NCBI GenBank assembly: GCA_017523325.1
Contig: JAFWWO010000030.1
Coordinates: 1 to 44,371 of the forward strand
Reading direction: 5' to 3'
DNA length: 44,371 nucleotides
Source: Anaerotignum sp.
Lineage (GTDB): Bacteria > Bacillota > Clostridia > Lachnospirales > Anaerotignaceae
Shown here: piece after piece, positions 15,790 to 23,560 of the stretch
Position numbering within the stretch: position 1 is the first letter of the stretch
How the letters are laid out: every line of letters begins with the position of its first letter
Position numbers and translations under genes: made by a program
Notes under the pieces: model-generated
The model's input: only the letters and a program-made list of their open reading frames with translations
What the model was told of the DNA's origin: nothing
Databases searched by the model: none

Positions 15790-16779
15790 TTGGAATTTTT
15801 GGAGGCCTTACGCAGACAGCTGGAAAGCAAAGGGTTTCAATCTGTGATGGGAAAGGAAGGCCGTATCTATTGGCGGGCGGAAAATCCGGTGCTGTATGTA
15901 TTGTGCCTGACGGAGGGAGAACAATGGCAGCGGGAAAGGGAGGAATTTCATGCATTTGCCAAGGAAATCCCCTTAGAAAAATTTCTCTGTACCCGATTGG
16001 TGGCATTGTCTGTATTGGTCTGTCATGCAGGAAACCCCGTGGAGCTTGCCCATGAGGAGCCGACGGCTTACAGCCATGGGTTTTTCCCTGTTTTGTGGCA
16101 GGTATCTGCCGAAACGGGTCAGGTGCAGGCCCCGGCGGGACAGCCCGACCGCCTTTTGGGCATAGAAAAGCTGATTTTGGCGGCGGCAAAGGGCGAGGAG
16201 CCGGAGGTTTTGACTCTGCGGGAGGAACGGGAATTTCCGGTGGTGACGGCGGTGATTTTCCTCCTTTGCGTAGGGATATTGGTTTGGATGAGCCTTTCCG
16301 GCAGGCGGGAGGAAATGATACTGCAATATGGCCTCAGCCGACAGGGGATATTGGCGGGGCAGTATTACCGCTTTTTTACGTCTATGTTTCTCCATGCCGG
16401 CTGGAAGCATTTGATTTCCAACGGTGTTTTCCTGTATTATTTCGGTATCCGCAGCGAATGGTTTCTGGGCAAAGGACGGTTTTTGGTGCTGTATCTGTTT
16501 GCGGGATTGTGCGGCGGGCTGTGCAGTGTGCTGTTGGGAAACGGCGGGCTGTCCGTTGGCGCATCGGGTGCCATTTACGGTCTTTTGGGCGCCATGCTTT
16601 TGCTGACAAAAAAATGGGGCCCTGCCGTAACGGAGATGAATTATGCCACCATGCTGTTGCTGGCACTACTGTCCATCAGCTTTGGTTTTTTGGAGATGGG
16701 CGTGGATAATCTGGCCCATATCGGCGGTTTTTTGGGCGGCGTCATTCTGGTTGCCTTGTTTCCGGGGCGGAACGATTGA
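15790..16779 (+). CDS. Rhomboid family intramembrane serine protease
   Basis: A 329-residue protein. Residues 1-148 form a soluble cytoplasmic domain without a recognised name; 150-329 is a six-helix rhomboid core. Catalytic residues are intact: HxxxxHxxxN at 202-211, Ser259 in GASGAIYGLLG, and His310 in AHIGGFLGG. It should cleave membrane proteins within or near their helices. AGGAGTG is properly spaced to TTG at 15790; GTG at 15781 abuts the ribosome site and is rejected. The gene is flanked on both sides by DnaA boxes, so its expression or location may be tied to replication (inference). Confidence 0.9.
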   Translation: MEFLEALRRQLESKGFQSVMGKEGRIYWRAENPVLYVLCLTEGEQWQREREEFHAFAKEIPLEKFLCTRLVALSVLVCHAGNPVELAHEEPTAYSHGFFPVLWQVSAETGQVQAPAGQPDRLLGIEKLILAAAKGEEPEVLTLREEREFPVVTAVIFLLCVGILVWMSLSGRREEMILQYGLSRQGILAGQYYRFFTSMFLHAGWKHLISNGVFLYYFGIRSEWFLGKGRFLVLYLFAGLCGGLCSVLLGNGGLSVGASGAIYGLLGAMLLLTKKWGPAVTEMNYATMLLLALLSISFGFLEMGVDNLAHIGGFLGGVILVALFPGRND

Positions 16780-16784
16780 GTTTG

Positions 16785-16826
16785 TTATCCACAAATATAT
16801 TGTGGATAAATCTGTGGTTATGCACA
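16785..16826. promoter_or_regulatory. DnaA box cluster, right side (first group)
   Basis: Perfect boxes at 16785-16793 (TTATCCACA, plus) and 16801-16809 (minus), a facing pair 16 bp apart. One-mismatch TTATGCACA lies at 16818-16826 and two-mismatch TGTGGTTAT at 16813-16821. AT-rich DNA (about 16827-16925) follows. Confidence 0.75.
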
Positions 16827-16928
16827 GGCAAAATATGCAACACAAGATGAATATACTCATTTCCTGTAATATCAAGGGATTTTTGCAATATTTTTGTTTC
16901 AAAAGAAAGAAAGCCACTATATCTTGCG

Positions 16929-16987
16929 GTTGACAGAAGGAGTTGTCAACAAAAAAGCTGTGGATAACCGGCGGATACTGTGGATAA
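16929..16987. promoter_or_regulatory. Dyad and DnaA box cluster, right side (second group)
   Basis: GTTGACA and TGTCAAC form a perfect 7-bp dyad at 16929-16950. Two more perfect DnaA boxes follow at 16959-16967 and 16979-16987 (both minus, 20 bp apart), ending 15 bases before the ribosome site of the glycosylase gene. No standard -10 is seen after the TTGACA. Confidence 0.7.
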
Positions 16988-17013
16988 AACGAATCGAAAG
17001 CGGAGGGATTGGC

Positions 17014-17604
17014 TTGCAGCAACGGATGACATATCAAAATCAATTACGAAAGGCACTGGAAACCTCTCTGTATCAGGGCAAAACCATTGTATTCGGCGAA
17101 GGCGCCCAAAGCCCGGCGCTGATGATGATTGGCGAAGCCCCCGGCGGCGAGGAGGAAAAACAGGGCCGCCCCTTTGTGGGTAAGGCGGGGAAGAATTTGT
17201 CTGCTTTTTTGGAAGTGTTGGGGCTGAAACGGGAGGAAATTTACATATCCAATGTGGTGAAGCTGCGACCCGTGAAAGAAAGCCCGAAAACAGGCAAAGC
17301 GGTGAATCGCCCGCCCTCCGGGGAGGAAATTGCGTTTTTCCTGCCTTTTTTGCAGGAGGAAATTGCCATGGTTGCCCCCAAAGTGATTGTGACGCTGGGG
17401 AATGTGCCCTTGAAAGCAGTTTCCGGGGAGAAGGGGGCTGTCATTGGGGATTACCACGGCAAACCCCTGCCTTTGGCGGAGGGGCGGATATTGTTCGCTC
17501 TTTACCACCCGGCGGCGGTGATTTATAACCGTTCCCTGCAAGCCGTTTATGATGGGGATTTGCTTGCTCTGCGGGCGTTTTTGGAGAGCGAGGGTCTGCT
17601 GTGA
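17014..17604 (+). CDS. Uracil-DNA glycosylase superfamily protein, family-4-like, no Fe-S cysteines
   Basis: A 196-residue member of the UDG superfamily. Motif A is GEAPGGEEE (40-48), followed by GRPFVGKAGKNL, the NVVKLRP segment where family 4 normally has a cysteine, and the late HPAAVIYN motif. It should excise uracil from DNA. No cysteine occurs anywhere in the protein, so the [4Fe-4S] cluster of classical family-4 enzymes cannot form. GGAGGG at 17002-17007 fits TTG at 17014; ATG at 17026 is too far, and longer readings run back through the DnaA boxes. The next gene overlaps its stop by 4 bp. Confidence 0.85.
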   Translation: MQQRMTYQNQLRKALETSLYQGKTIVFGEGAQSPALMMIGEAPGGEEEKQGRPFVGKAGKNLSAFLEVLGLKREEIYISNVVKLRPVKESPKTGKAVNRPPSGEEIAFFLPFLQEEIAMVAPKVIVTLGNVPLKAVSGEKGAVIGDYHGKPLPLAEGRILFALYHPAAVIYNRSLQAVYDGDLLALRAFLESEGLL

Positions 17605-17870
17605 AAAAGACGGATTTGCAAAATATCCCCTATGTAGGGCAGGAAACGGAGAAAGACCTGCTTTTGCCGGGTTTTGACAGCATCGCTTCCCTGCGGGGGG
17701 CGGACCCGGAGGAGATGTACCGACGGGAATGTGCCTTGAAAGGGCAGAAAATAGACCGCTGTCAGCTGTATGTTTACCGTATGGCGGTGTATTATGCGGA
17801 AAATGAAATCCATGACCCGCAAAAATTGAAATGGTGGGCATGGAAGGACGAGAAAAAAGCATCTCCATAA
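17601..17870 (+). CDS. Helix-hairpin-helix protein, Cdd1/pathogenicity-locus family
   Basis: An 89-residue protein starting at a GTG that overlaps the glycosylase stop (GTGA). DLQNIPYVGQETEKDLLLPGF is a helix-hairpin-helix (two short helices around a G-V-G-type turn, here YVGQ). Then come SIASLRGADPEEMYRREC and the family-typical IDRCQLYVYRMAVYYA, ending in KWWAWKD. This matches the Cdd1 family, whose function is not known; HhH motifs bind DNA non-specifically. The overlap implies translational coupling with the glycosylase, so a role with it in repair is reasonable but unproven. Confidence 0.85.
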   Translation: MKKTDLQNIPYVGQETEKDLLLPGFDSIASLRGADPEEMYRRECALKGQKIDRCQLYVYRMAVYYAENEIHDPQKLKWWAWKDEKKASP

Positions 17871-17893
17871 TCTCCTGTGGAAATGCTTTTTTT
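17853..17893. terminator. Bidirectional terminator
   Basis: AAAAAGCAT plus TCC pairs with GGA plus ATGCTTTTT; T7 follows on the plus strand, and an A run on the left gives the U run for the minus strand. It serves the UDG-Cdd1 pair and the convergent ArsC-like gene. Confidence 0.8.
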
Positions 17894-17895
17894 GG

Positions 17896-18249
17896 TTATT
17901 TCAGTTTTTCCCACTCGCTTTCTTTGAAGCCCACCAGCACGAAATCTTCCCCGATGATGAGGGGACGCTTGACTAGCATACCGTTGGTGGCAAGCAGGGC
18001 AATCTGCTCCTTTTCGCTCATTTCGGGAAGCTTGTCCTTAAGCTGCAATTCTTTGTAGAGCAGTCCGCTGGTGTTGAAGAATTTTTTCAGGGGCAGACCG
18101 CTTTTCTTCCACCATGCCGTCAATTCTTTTGCGGTAGGGTTCTGCTCCACGATATGCCTGTCCGAAAAGGCGATGCCGTTGTCCTCCAGCCATGCTTTGG
18201 CTTTTTTGCAGGTACTGCATTTGGGGTATTCCAAAAATAAAATGTCCAT
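17896..18249 (-). CDS. ArsC/Spx-family thioredoxin-fold protein
   Basis: A 117-residue protein of the arsenate reductase (ArsC)/Spx/YffB family. The redox pair Cys11 and Cys14 (CSTC) lies after the first strand, and RPLIIGEDFVLVGFKESEWEKL is the normal C-terminal segment. Spx-type members bind RNA polymerase under disulfide stress; YffB-type members are reductases. The sequence does not separate these. No arsenic genes are nearby, which argues against a true arsenate reductase. AAAGGAGGC on the minus strand fixes ATG at 18249; the long upstream extension runs into repeat copy 2 and is rejected. Confidence 0.88.
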   Translation of the reverse strand: MDILFLEYPKCSTCKKAKAWLEDNGIAFSDRHIVEQNPTAKELTAWWKKSGLPLKKFFNTSGLLYKELQLKDKLPEMSEKEQIALLATNGMLVKRPLIIGEDFVLVGFKESEWEKLK

Positions 18250-18327
18250 AAAAAGCCTCCTTTCATTTTTTTGATTATAGTATAGGAAAGGAATTTCCGC
18301 AAGATTCTGGTAATGGAAGGATAAGTA

Positions 18328-18560
18328 TGGTATCATATCCACGAAAGCATGAGCCGTGCGGGTAGACATTCGTAAACAGACAGCCGGGTGCTTGCAAATG
18401 GCAGGCTGTTTGCGAATGGATACACATAGGGCGAAGCCCGTGATGAGCAGGCGAAGCCTGCGAATCCCACGGCGAAAAAGCCACGAAGTGGGCGAAGTCC
18501 GTGATGAGCAGGGGCAGCCTGCGAATCCCACGGCGGAAAAAGCGAGCGAATCGCTAGGTG
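18328..18560 (+). repeat. Dispersed modular intergenic repeat, copy 2
   Basis: The head TGG-TATCAT-ATCCACGAAAGCATGAGCC is followed by a hairpin (AAACAGACAGCC with GGCTGTTT) nearly identical to copy 3. Two tandem units of about 61 bp come next, each with a GGGCGAAG...CC hairpin, GTGATGAGCAG, and a CGAATCCCACGGCG end. The right limit is uncertain. It points to the gene at 18680, but a separate promoter lies between. The gap 18250-18679 contains no gene. Confidence 0.8.
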
Positions 18561-18616
18561 CTTGCCGGCGGCTGCTTTGTGTCTGTCGGTTTTGCCGCTA
18601 AAATTCGGAAATACTA

Positions 18617-18645
18617 TTGAACTAAAATAATTTTTATTATATGAT
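18617..18645 (+). promoter_or_regulatory. Promoter of the dehydrogenase-proC operon
   Basis: TTGAAC and TATGAT are separated by 17 bp, 34 bp before the start codon. Confidence 0.7.
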
Positions 18646-18679
18646 GAAATAAAATTTATCAGGAAGGAAGGAATGGAAC

Positions 18680-19633
18680 ATGAAAATTGTCATTATCGAA
18701 CCATTGGGCATTACGGCGGAAAAGCTGGCGGAGGCTACGGCCGCTGTGAAGGCACGGGGCCATGAAATCATCGCCTATGATACCAAAACCGAAGATGTGG
18801 CGGAACTGGCGGAAAGGGGCAAAGATGCCGATGTGATTATTGTGGCAAATCAGCCCTTCCGCAAGGAAGTCATTGAAAAATGCGAAAAGCTGAAACTGCT
18901 GTCCGTGGCATTTACGGGTGTGGACCATGTAGATGTGGACGTTTGTAAGGAAAGAGGGATTACCGTTTGTAATGCGGCGGGCTATTCCACCAACGCGGTG
19001 GCGGAGCTGGCCTTTGGTCTGGCAATTTCCGTATTGCGGAATATCCCCCCCTGCGATGCCGTTTGCCGGAAGGAAGGCACAAAGGCAGGATTGGTAGGTG
19101 GAGAGCTGTTCGGCAAAACCTTTGGCGTGGTCGGTACCGGTGCCATCGGCAGTAAGGTGGCGAAAATCGCCCAAGCCTTCGGCTGTAAAGTCGTGGCATA
19201 CAGCCGCAGTGTAAAGCCGGAAATGGAAAGCCTTGGCGTGACCTATCTGCCCTTGGAGGAAGTGCTGAAAATCAGCGATATTGTGTCCCTCCATGTACCC
19301 TTGAACCGGCATACAAAAGGGCTGATTGGCGAAAAGGAAATCGCCCTGATGCAAAAAAACGCAATCCTCTTGAATACGGCACGGGGCGGCGTGGTAGACA
19401 GTCGGGCACTGGCCAATGCCTTGAATGAGGAGCGGATTGCCGGTGCGGGCATTGACGTATTTGAAATGGAGCCTCCCGTTCCTGCGGATCACCCGCTGCT
19501 GCACAGCAAGCATACGGTGGTGACGCCCCATGTGGCATTTGCCTCCCATGAGGCACTGTTTACCAGAGCGCAAATTGTCAGTGAAAATATATTGAAATGG
19601 GAGGACGGTACTCCCCAAAATGTAATTTGTTAA
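18680..19633 (+). CDS. D-isomer-specific 2-hydroxyacid dehydrogenase
   Basis: A 317-residue NAD-dependent dehydrogenase. The Rossmann motif is VVGTGAIGSKVAK (about 150-162). The catalytic Arg lies in NTARGGVVDS, the Glu in the region around AGIDVFEMEPPV, and the His in TPHVAF. It reduces a 2-keto acid to a D-2-hydroxy acid or the reverse. Phosphoglycerate dehydrogenase is possible, but the C-terminal ACT domain is absent and no serine genes are adjacent. AAGGAAGGAA precedes the start. proC follows after 17 bp and is probably co-transcribed. Confidence 0.88.
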   Translation: MKIVIIEPLGITAEKLAEATAAVKARGHEIIAYDTKTEDVAELAERGKDADVIIVANQPFRKEVIEKCEKLKLLSVAFTGVDHVDVDVCKERGITVCNAAGYSTNAVAELAFGLAISVLRNIPPCDAVCRKEGTKAGLVGGELFGKTFGVVGTGAIGSKVAKIAQAFGCKVVAYSRSVKPEMESLGVTYLPLEEVLKISDIVSLHVPLNRHTKGLIGEKEIALMQKNAILLNTARGGVVDSRALANALNEERIAGAGIDVFEMEPPVPADHPLLHSKHTVVTPHVAFASHEALFTRAQIVSENILKWEDGTPQNVIC

Positions 19634-19650
19634 AAAAGGAGGAACAGCCT

Positions 19651-20469
19651 ATGAAATTCGGCTTTATCGGCGCAGGCAATATGGCGGGCGCCATTGTAAA
19701 AGGCATGACCATCGGCACAAAAAGCTATAATGGGGAAGATATTTTCATTACCAGCAAAACAGTCACCTCAGCGGCGGCTTTGGCGGCGGAATGCGGCGGA
19801 GCGGTCTGCGAAACAGCGGCGGAGGTGGTGGCGAAAAGCGACGTATTGGTGCTGGCGGTAAAGCCTCATGTATTGGGTGCTGTTCTTCCTGCAATAAAGG
19901 CGGAGATTGGGGCAAAAACCCCTCTGCCGTTGGTGATTTCCATAGCGGCGGGGAAAAGTCTGGCGTATTTGGCGGAGCTTTTGCCGGAGGGAACGCCTAT
20001 TGCACGGGTGATGCCCAATATCAATGCCAAAATCGGCGCCTCTACATCGGGGCTTTGCGTCAATGGCTTTGTCACGGCAGAGCAAAAAGCCCTTGTGAGG
20101 GAGATGTTCTCCACCATCGGTACGGTGGCAGAGATAGAGGAGACACAGTTTGCCATATTCAGTGTCATCGGCGGGGCATCGGTGGCCTTCGCTTACCTGT
20201 ATATGGACGCATTGGCAAGGGCGGCACTAAAGGCGGGTATGCCCAAAAAGCAGGCATTGGAAATTACGGCGCAAACGGTACTGGGCAGTGCCAAAATGGT
20301 GCTGGAAAGCGGTGAGGCGCCGTGGCCTTTGATTGATCAGGTTTGCTCCCCCGGCGGCACCACCATCGAGGGTGTGACCACATTACAGGCAAAAGGCTTT
20401 GAGAGTGCCTTGGTGCAGGCATTTGATGCCGTTTTGGGAAAAGATAACCGCATCGGCGGGAAAAAATAA
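19651..20469 (+). CDS. proC: Pyrroline-5-carboxylate reductase
   Basis: A 272-residue enzyme for the last step of proline synthesis (pyrroline-5-carboxylate to proline with NAD(P)H). It has the N-terminal Rossmann motif GFIGAGNMAGAIVKGM, the central MPNINAKIGAS segment, and the C-terminal family signature around LGSAKMVLESGEAPWPL and SPGGTTIEGV. AAAAAAGGAGG is correctly spaced for ATG 19651. It is the second gene of a two-gene operon with the 2-hydroxyacid dehydrogenase; two terminators follow. Confidence 0.95.
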   Translation: MKFGFIGAGNMAGAIVKGMTIGTKSYNGEDIFITSKTVTSAAALAAECGGAVCETAAEVVAKSDVLVLAVKPHVLGAVLPAIKAEIGAKTPLPLVISIAAGKSLAYLAELLPEGTPIARVMPNINAKIGASTSGLCVNGFVTAEQKALVREMFSTIGTVAEIEETQFAIFSVIGGASVAFAYLYMDALARAALKAGMPKKQALEITAQTVLGSAKMVLESGEAPWPLIDQVCSPGGTTIEGVTTLQAKGFESALVQAFDAVLGKDNRIGGKK

Positions 20470-20479
20470 ATGGCATACG

Positions 20480-20517
20480 AAAAGGCTTGTCCGGAAATAG
20501 GGACGAGCCTTTTTTTG
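20480..20517 (+). terminator. Rho-independent terminator of proC
   Basis: AAAAGGCT-GTCC pairs with GGAC-AGCCTTTT and is followed by further T residues. Confidence 0.85.
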
Positions 20518-20520
20518 CAC

Positions 20521-20550
20521 AAAAAAAGACCGCAAAAATGCGGTCTTTTT
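20521..20550. terminator. Bidirectional terminator between proC and aquaporin
   Basis: AAAAAGACCGCA and TGCGGTCTTTTT are exact complements around a short A loop. The A and T runs make it active in both directions. Confidence 0.9.
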
Positions 20551-20558
20551 CGTGTATG

Positions 20559-21218
20559 TTATTCTGCGGAAAGGTATTTATATACCACAGCCGCCAATGC
20601 CGCACCTACCAAAGGCGCTGCAATGAATACCCACAGACTGCTTAAAGCCTGACCGCCTGCGAAAATAGCAGGCCCGATGCTTCTGGCGGGGTTTACGGAA
20701 GTGCCGGTGAAGGCGATGCCCAAAATATGAACAAAGGTCAGAGAAAGACCAATCACCAGACCCGCAACGGACTGGAAGCCTTCCTTAGACGTAACGCCAA
20801 GGATTGCCAGAACGAATACGAAGGTCAAAATGCCTTCAATCAGCAGGGAAATGCCCGCATTGTCGTTATACAGCCCGTTGGTACCCAATCCCGTATCCGC
20901 ACCGAGGATAGCGGAAAGGGCTGCACCGGCGATGATGGCACCGATGACCTGGGCGATGACATAGCCCACAAAATCCTTGCCGCTCATTTTTCCGCTGAGC
21001 AATACCCCCAGGGAAACGGCGGGGTTCACATGACAGCCGGAGATATTCCCGATGGAATACGCCATGGCCACAATGGAGAGCCCGAAGGCGATTGCCGTCA
21101 GCAGATAGCCGGGGTAGTTATTGGTGGAGCATTGTGTCACTACGGCTGTGCCACAGCCGAAGAAGGTCAGGACAAAGGTCCCGATACATTCTGCCACATA
21201 TTTTTTTGTTGCATTCAT
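20559..21218 (-). CDS. Aquaporin (AqpZ-like water channel)
   Basis: A 219-residue six-helix channel with both NPA motifs (residues 65-67 in HVNPAVS and 176-178 in SVNPARS). Selectivity-filter positions read as Phe45, His164, a small residue and Arg179, the narrow water-selective pattern of AqpZ rather than the wide glycerol filter of GlpF. AAGGAGG fixes ATG 21218; a 50-residue N-terminal extension without helix character is rejected. The promoter is at 21262-21290 and the gene is monocistronic. No glycerol genes are nearby, agreeing with water transport. Confidence 0.92.
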   Translation of the reverse strand: MNATKKYVAECIGTFVLTFFGCGTAVVTQCSTNNYPGYLLTAIAFGLSIVAMAYSIGNISGCHVNPAVSLGVLLSGKMSGKDFVGYVIAQVIGAIIAGAALSAILGADTGLGTNGLYNDNAGISLLIEGILTFVFVLAILGVTSKEGFQSVAGLVIGLSLTFVHILGIAFTGTSVNPARSIGPAIFAGGQALSSLWVFIAAPLVGAALAAVVYKYLSAE

Positions 21219-21261
21219 GATAAAAACCTCCTTAACATAAATCCTATGATTGCACACCACA

Positions 21262-21290
21262 ACTTTACGACTCCGTTTTTGTCCTGTCAA
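21262..21290 (-). promoter_or_regulatory. Promoter of the aquaporin gene
   Basis: On the minus strand TTGACA (21285-21290) and TAAAGT (21262-21267) are separated by 17 bp. Confidence 0.7.
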
Positions 21291-21297
21291 TGAAAAG

Positions 21298-21348
21298 AAT
21301 TCCCCATTTTTACCGATTTTCAGACGGAAAAAAGGGGAATTTCTTTTA
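21298..21348 (-). terminator. Hairpin terminator after the YeiH-family gene
   Basis: AATTCCCC and GGGGAATT enclose further complementary A/T and CCG/CGG segments, giving a long imperfect stem. A short T-rich stretch follows on both strands. It sits just upstream of the aquaporin promoter. Confidence 0.6.
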
Positions 21349-21395
21349 GGAATATATATTTTTGCCAATTTCTGCTTTTTTCTGTTTTTTTCGCT

Positions 21396-22424
21396 TTACA
21401 AAAGCCCCAAAATATTTTGCATAAAAAGGCTCATACCGGTGATGCCTGCCCAACAGCAAAAGCCCAAAAGCAAGGGCTTACCGCCGGATTTCAGGAGCTT
21501 GACAATATTCGTATTCAGCCCAATGGCACACATGGCCATGACGATGAAAAACTTGCTTAATGTTTTCAGAGGGCGGAACAGATCGGCGGAAACGCCGCAT
21601 TTGACAGCAACGGTAGTAATGACCGAGGCAATCAAAAAGTACAGTATAAACATGGGGAATGCCCGTTTGAAGCGGAAGGCATTGCCGTCGCTTTGTTTCT
21701 TCTTCGCCTGCACCACGGCAAGGACAAGGGTAATGGGGATAATGGCCAGTGTTCTGGTCAGCTTTACGGTAACGGCTTTATCCAGCGTAGCCGAGCCCAG
21801 ATGGTACAACGAATCCCATGTGGAGGCGGTGGCAGTGACGGAGGAGGTATCATTGACCGCCGTTCCTGCGAAAATGCCGAAGGCCTCGCCGCCGGTGGTA
21901 TCAAAACCGATGATGCCGCCGAGGGTGGGGAAAATCAATGCCGCCAATACATTAAAAAAGAAGATAACGGAAATGGCTTGTGCCACTTCTTCGCTGTCGG
22001 CGTCGATGACGGGAGCCGTTGCCGCCACGGCAGAGCCGCCGCAAATGGACGATCCTACCCCAATCAGCGTGGAGATTTTAGGGGGGATACGAAACAGCTT
22101 ATGTGCCAGAAAGGCAATGACCAGTGATGTGGCAATGGTTGCCAATATAATAGGCAGGGATTGCCGCCCCGTTTCCAGTATGACATTGAGGTTTAACCCA
22201 AACCCCAATAAAATCACAGCATACTGCAGTATTTTTTTTGAGGTAAAGTCGATGCCCTTTTGCAAGCCCCCTTTTTCCTTTCGGAATAGCGTGATGACCA
22301 TACCCGTTAAAATGCCGATGACCGGTCCGCCGATAAGGGGGAACCGATTCCCCAAAAATTGGCAGGGAATGGCAATGAGAAGGCAAAGGGCGATGCCCTG
22401 CCATTTTTCCTTAAAATTTTCCAT
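21396..22424 (-). CDS. YeiH family putative sulfate exporter membrane protein
   Basis: A 342-residue integral membrane protein with about ten helices, matching the YeiH/UPF0324 family. Conserved patches are [17 protein letters not shown] in the first half and [14 protein letters not shown] in the second, likely the re-entrant substrate elements. Annotation as sulfate or sulfonate exporter comes from family members only. AAAGGAG precedes ATG 22424. It is apparently monocistronic; it ends at a hairpin before the aquaporin promoter. Confidence 0.88.
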   Translation of the reverse strand: MENFKEKWQGIALCLLIAIPCQFLGNRFPLIGGPVIGILTGMVITLFRKEKGGLQKGIDFTSKKILQYAVILLGFGLNLNVILETGRQSLPIILATIATSLVIAFLAHKLFRIPPKISTLIGVGSSICGGSAVAATAPVIDADSEEVAQAISVIFFFNVLAALIFPTLGGIIGFDTTGGEAFGIFAGTAVNDTSSVTATASTWDSLYHLGSATLDKAVTVKLTRTLAIIPITLVLAVVQAKKKQSDGNAFRFKRAFPMFILYFLIASVITTVAVKCGVSADLFRPLKTLSKFFIVMAMCAIGLNTNIVKLLKSGGKPLLLGFCCWAGITGMSLFMQNILGLL

Positions 22425-22453
22425 AATTACAGGCTCCTTTCTTTTGCAAGGAG

Positions 22454-22459
22454 ATTATA
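22454..22459 (-). promoter_or_regulatory. -10 element of the YeiH-family gene
   Basis: A perfect TATAAT on the minus strand lies 30 bp ahead of the start; the -35 position (CTGTTT) is weak. Confidence 0.4.
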
Positions 22460-22725
22460 GCAAAAAAAATGAGAAAAAAACAGGAGTTTTCTCAATGATT
22501 CCGGCGGGTATTATGGAAACCATATGAGGGAGAAGAAGGCCTTGCTCTATGAAAATATACAAATTTTATATACAATAGCCGAAATTTATGTAGAAAACAT
22601 GAATTAAATTGAATATTTTCTATCAGAAATGATGCGTGAAGTATTGTGTTCTGGCTTTTGAATATTTTTTAGTAAAGAAAATGAAGTTTTTCACTTACCG
22701 GGTATTGACATGCAGGTTTGTCAAA
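22460..22725. other. AT-rich gap without a recognisable gene
   Basis: Open frames here lack ribosome sites and family likeness. The stretch lies next to the transposase remnant and may be decayed insertion-sequence or 5' trmB DNA, but nothing in it supports a specific call. Confidence 0.4.
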
Positions 22726-22929
22726 CATATGCTCCATAAATACCGCAGAGGTATAAGTATTGATTTCCTCAAAAGCTTCCGGATAGCGGAAACGAAAGAA
22801 CTCATCAATTGCAGTATACTAATAGAATTTCTTCCCTTTGGCACCTCCGATGGCACAAACTGCAGGTACATGCTTTACGTCAATCTGAATGCGCTGTCCT
22901 GGATAGTGCATTTGTTCATAAGGTTTATG
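22726..22929 (-). mobile_element. Transposase (DDE integrase-type) remnant
   Basis: The minus strand encodes KPYEQMHYPGQRIQIDVKHV, then AKGKKFY, an in-frame TAG, then YTAIDEFFRFRYPEAFEE and NTYTSAVFMEHM. This is the catalytic-core pattern of integrase-like (IS481-type) transposases: the first Asp in QIDVK and the second in AIDEF. The TAG stands where Gln is expected (KFYQYTAIDE). Only about 68 codons remain, with no N-terminal HTH, no third acidic residue and no visible inverted repeats. It is a dead fragment whose right edge meets the truncated trmB at about 22930. Confidence 0.75.
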
Positions 22930-22930
22930 T

Positions 22931-23419
22931 AGAAACAAGAACGCAGAGGCGTTCCCTGAGGTGAATTTTATCGGTATTGAGCGCCAGCAAACGGTGTTGG
23001 CAGTGGCGGCAAGGCGGGCGGCAGAGCTGCCTAATCTTGCCTTTGTATGGGATAATGCCAAAAATCTTTCGGAGCTGTTCGAGGTAGGGGAATTTCGGCG
23101 GCTATACCTGAATTTCAGTGACCCTTGGACAAAAAAACGTACCTATAAACGCCGCCTGACTTATCGGGAGTTTTTGCAGGAATATCGACATATCATGGGG
23201 GACGGTGCGGAGGTTTTTTTTAAGACGGATAATCGGGGGCTGTTTGAATTTTCCCTGAACGAATTTTGTGCCGATGATTGGAAGCTGTCCAACATCAGTT
23301 TAGACCTGCATCATAGTGACTTCGTGGGCAATATCATGACGGAATATGAAGAAAAATTCTCTGCCGGCGGTGCGCCCATTTATCGGCTGGAGGCCAGGTA
23401 TGGTAAAAGAATAGAATAG
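22931..23419 (+). pseudogene. trmB: tRNA (guanine-N7)-methyltransferase, 5'-truncated
   Basis: The last 160 or so codons of trmB are intact: NAEAFPEVNFIGIE, then YLNFSDPWTKKRTYKRRLTY, FKTDNRGLFEFSL, LHHSDFVGNIMTEYEEKF. The first 55-60 residues, including the SAM-binding E-x-G-x-G-x-G motif, are missing. Reading upstream in frame, a TAA occurs at 22919 and the sequence turns into the opposite-strand transposase remnant. A GTG at 22961 could start a short product, but without the SAM motif it would be inactive. The full enzyme makes m7G46 in tRNA; loss is usually tolerated. Confidence 0.85.
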
Positions 23420-23453
23420 AACGCTTAGTAGATGCATTGAAGAGGATTCTGTA

Positions 23454-23478
23454 AAAAATGGAGTCCCCTTCATTTTTT
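23454..23478 (+). terminator. Terminator after trmB remnant
   Basis: AAAAAATGGAG pairs with CTTCATTTTTT (one G-U) around a TCCC loop. Confidence 0.65.
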
Positions 23479-23560
23479 ATGCCTATTGTTAGTTGATCCT
23501 AGGTCATCGAGTAAAATTTCTCTTTTTGTCCTATACTACTTATACAAAAAAACAGGAGGT

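Noticed and set aside
15577..16987. This region as the chromosomal origin oriC
   Set aside because: dnaA, dnaN, rpmH and recF are absent and no DnaA-trio or clear unwinding element was seen. DnaA boxes alone fit a titration or regulatory locus better.
16894..17013. Longer N-terminus of the uracil glycosylase
   Set aside because: It would be translated from the DnaA-box region and lacks a ribosome site; GGAGGG supports TTG 17014.
17896..18531. Long N-terminal extension of the ArsC/Spx-like protein
   Set aside because: The extra 94 residues are translated from repeat copy 2; similar peptides appear from the other copies. A proper ribosome site fits ATG 18249.
22636..22932. Plus-strand frame upstream of trmB as the missing trmB 5' part
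   Set aside because: It has no SAM motif and no methyltransferase likeness; the opposite strand encodes the transposase remnant.
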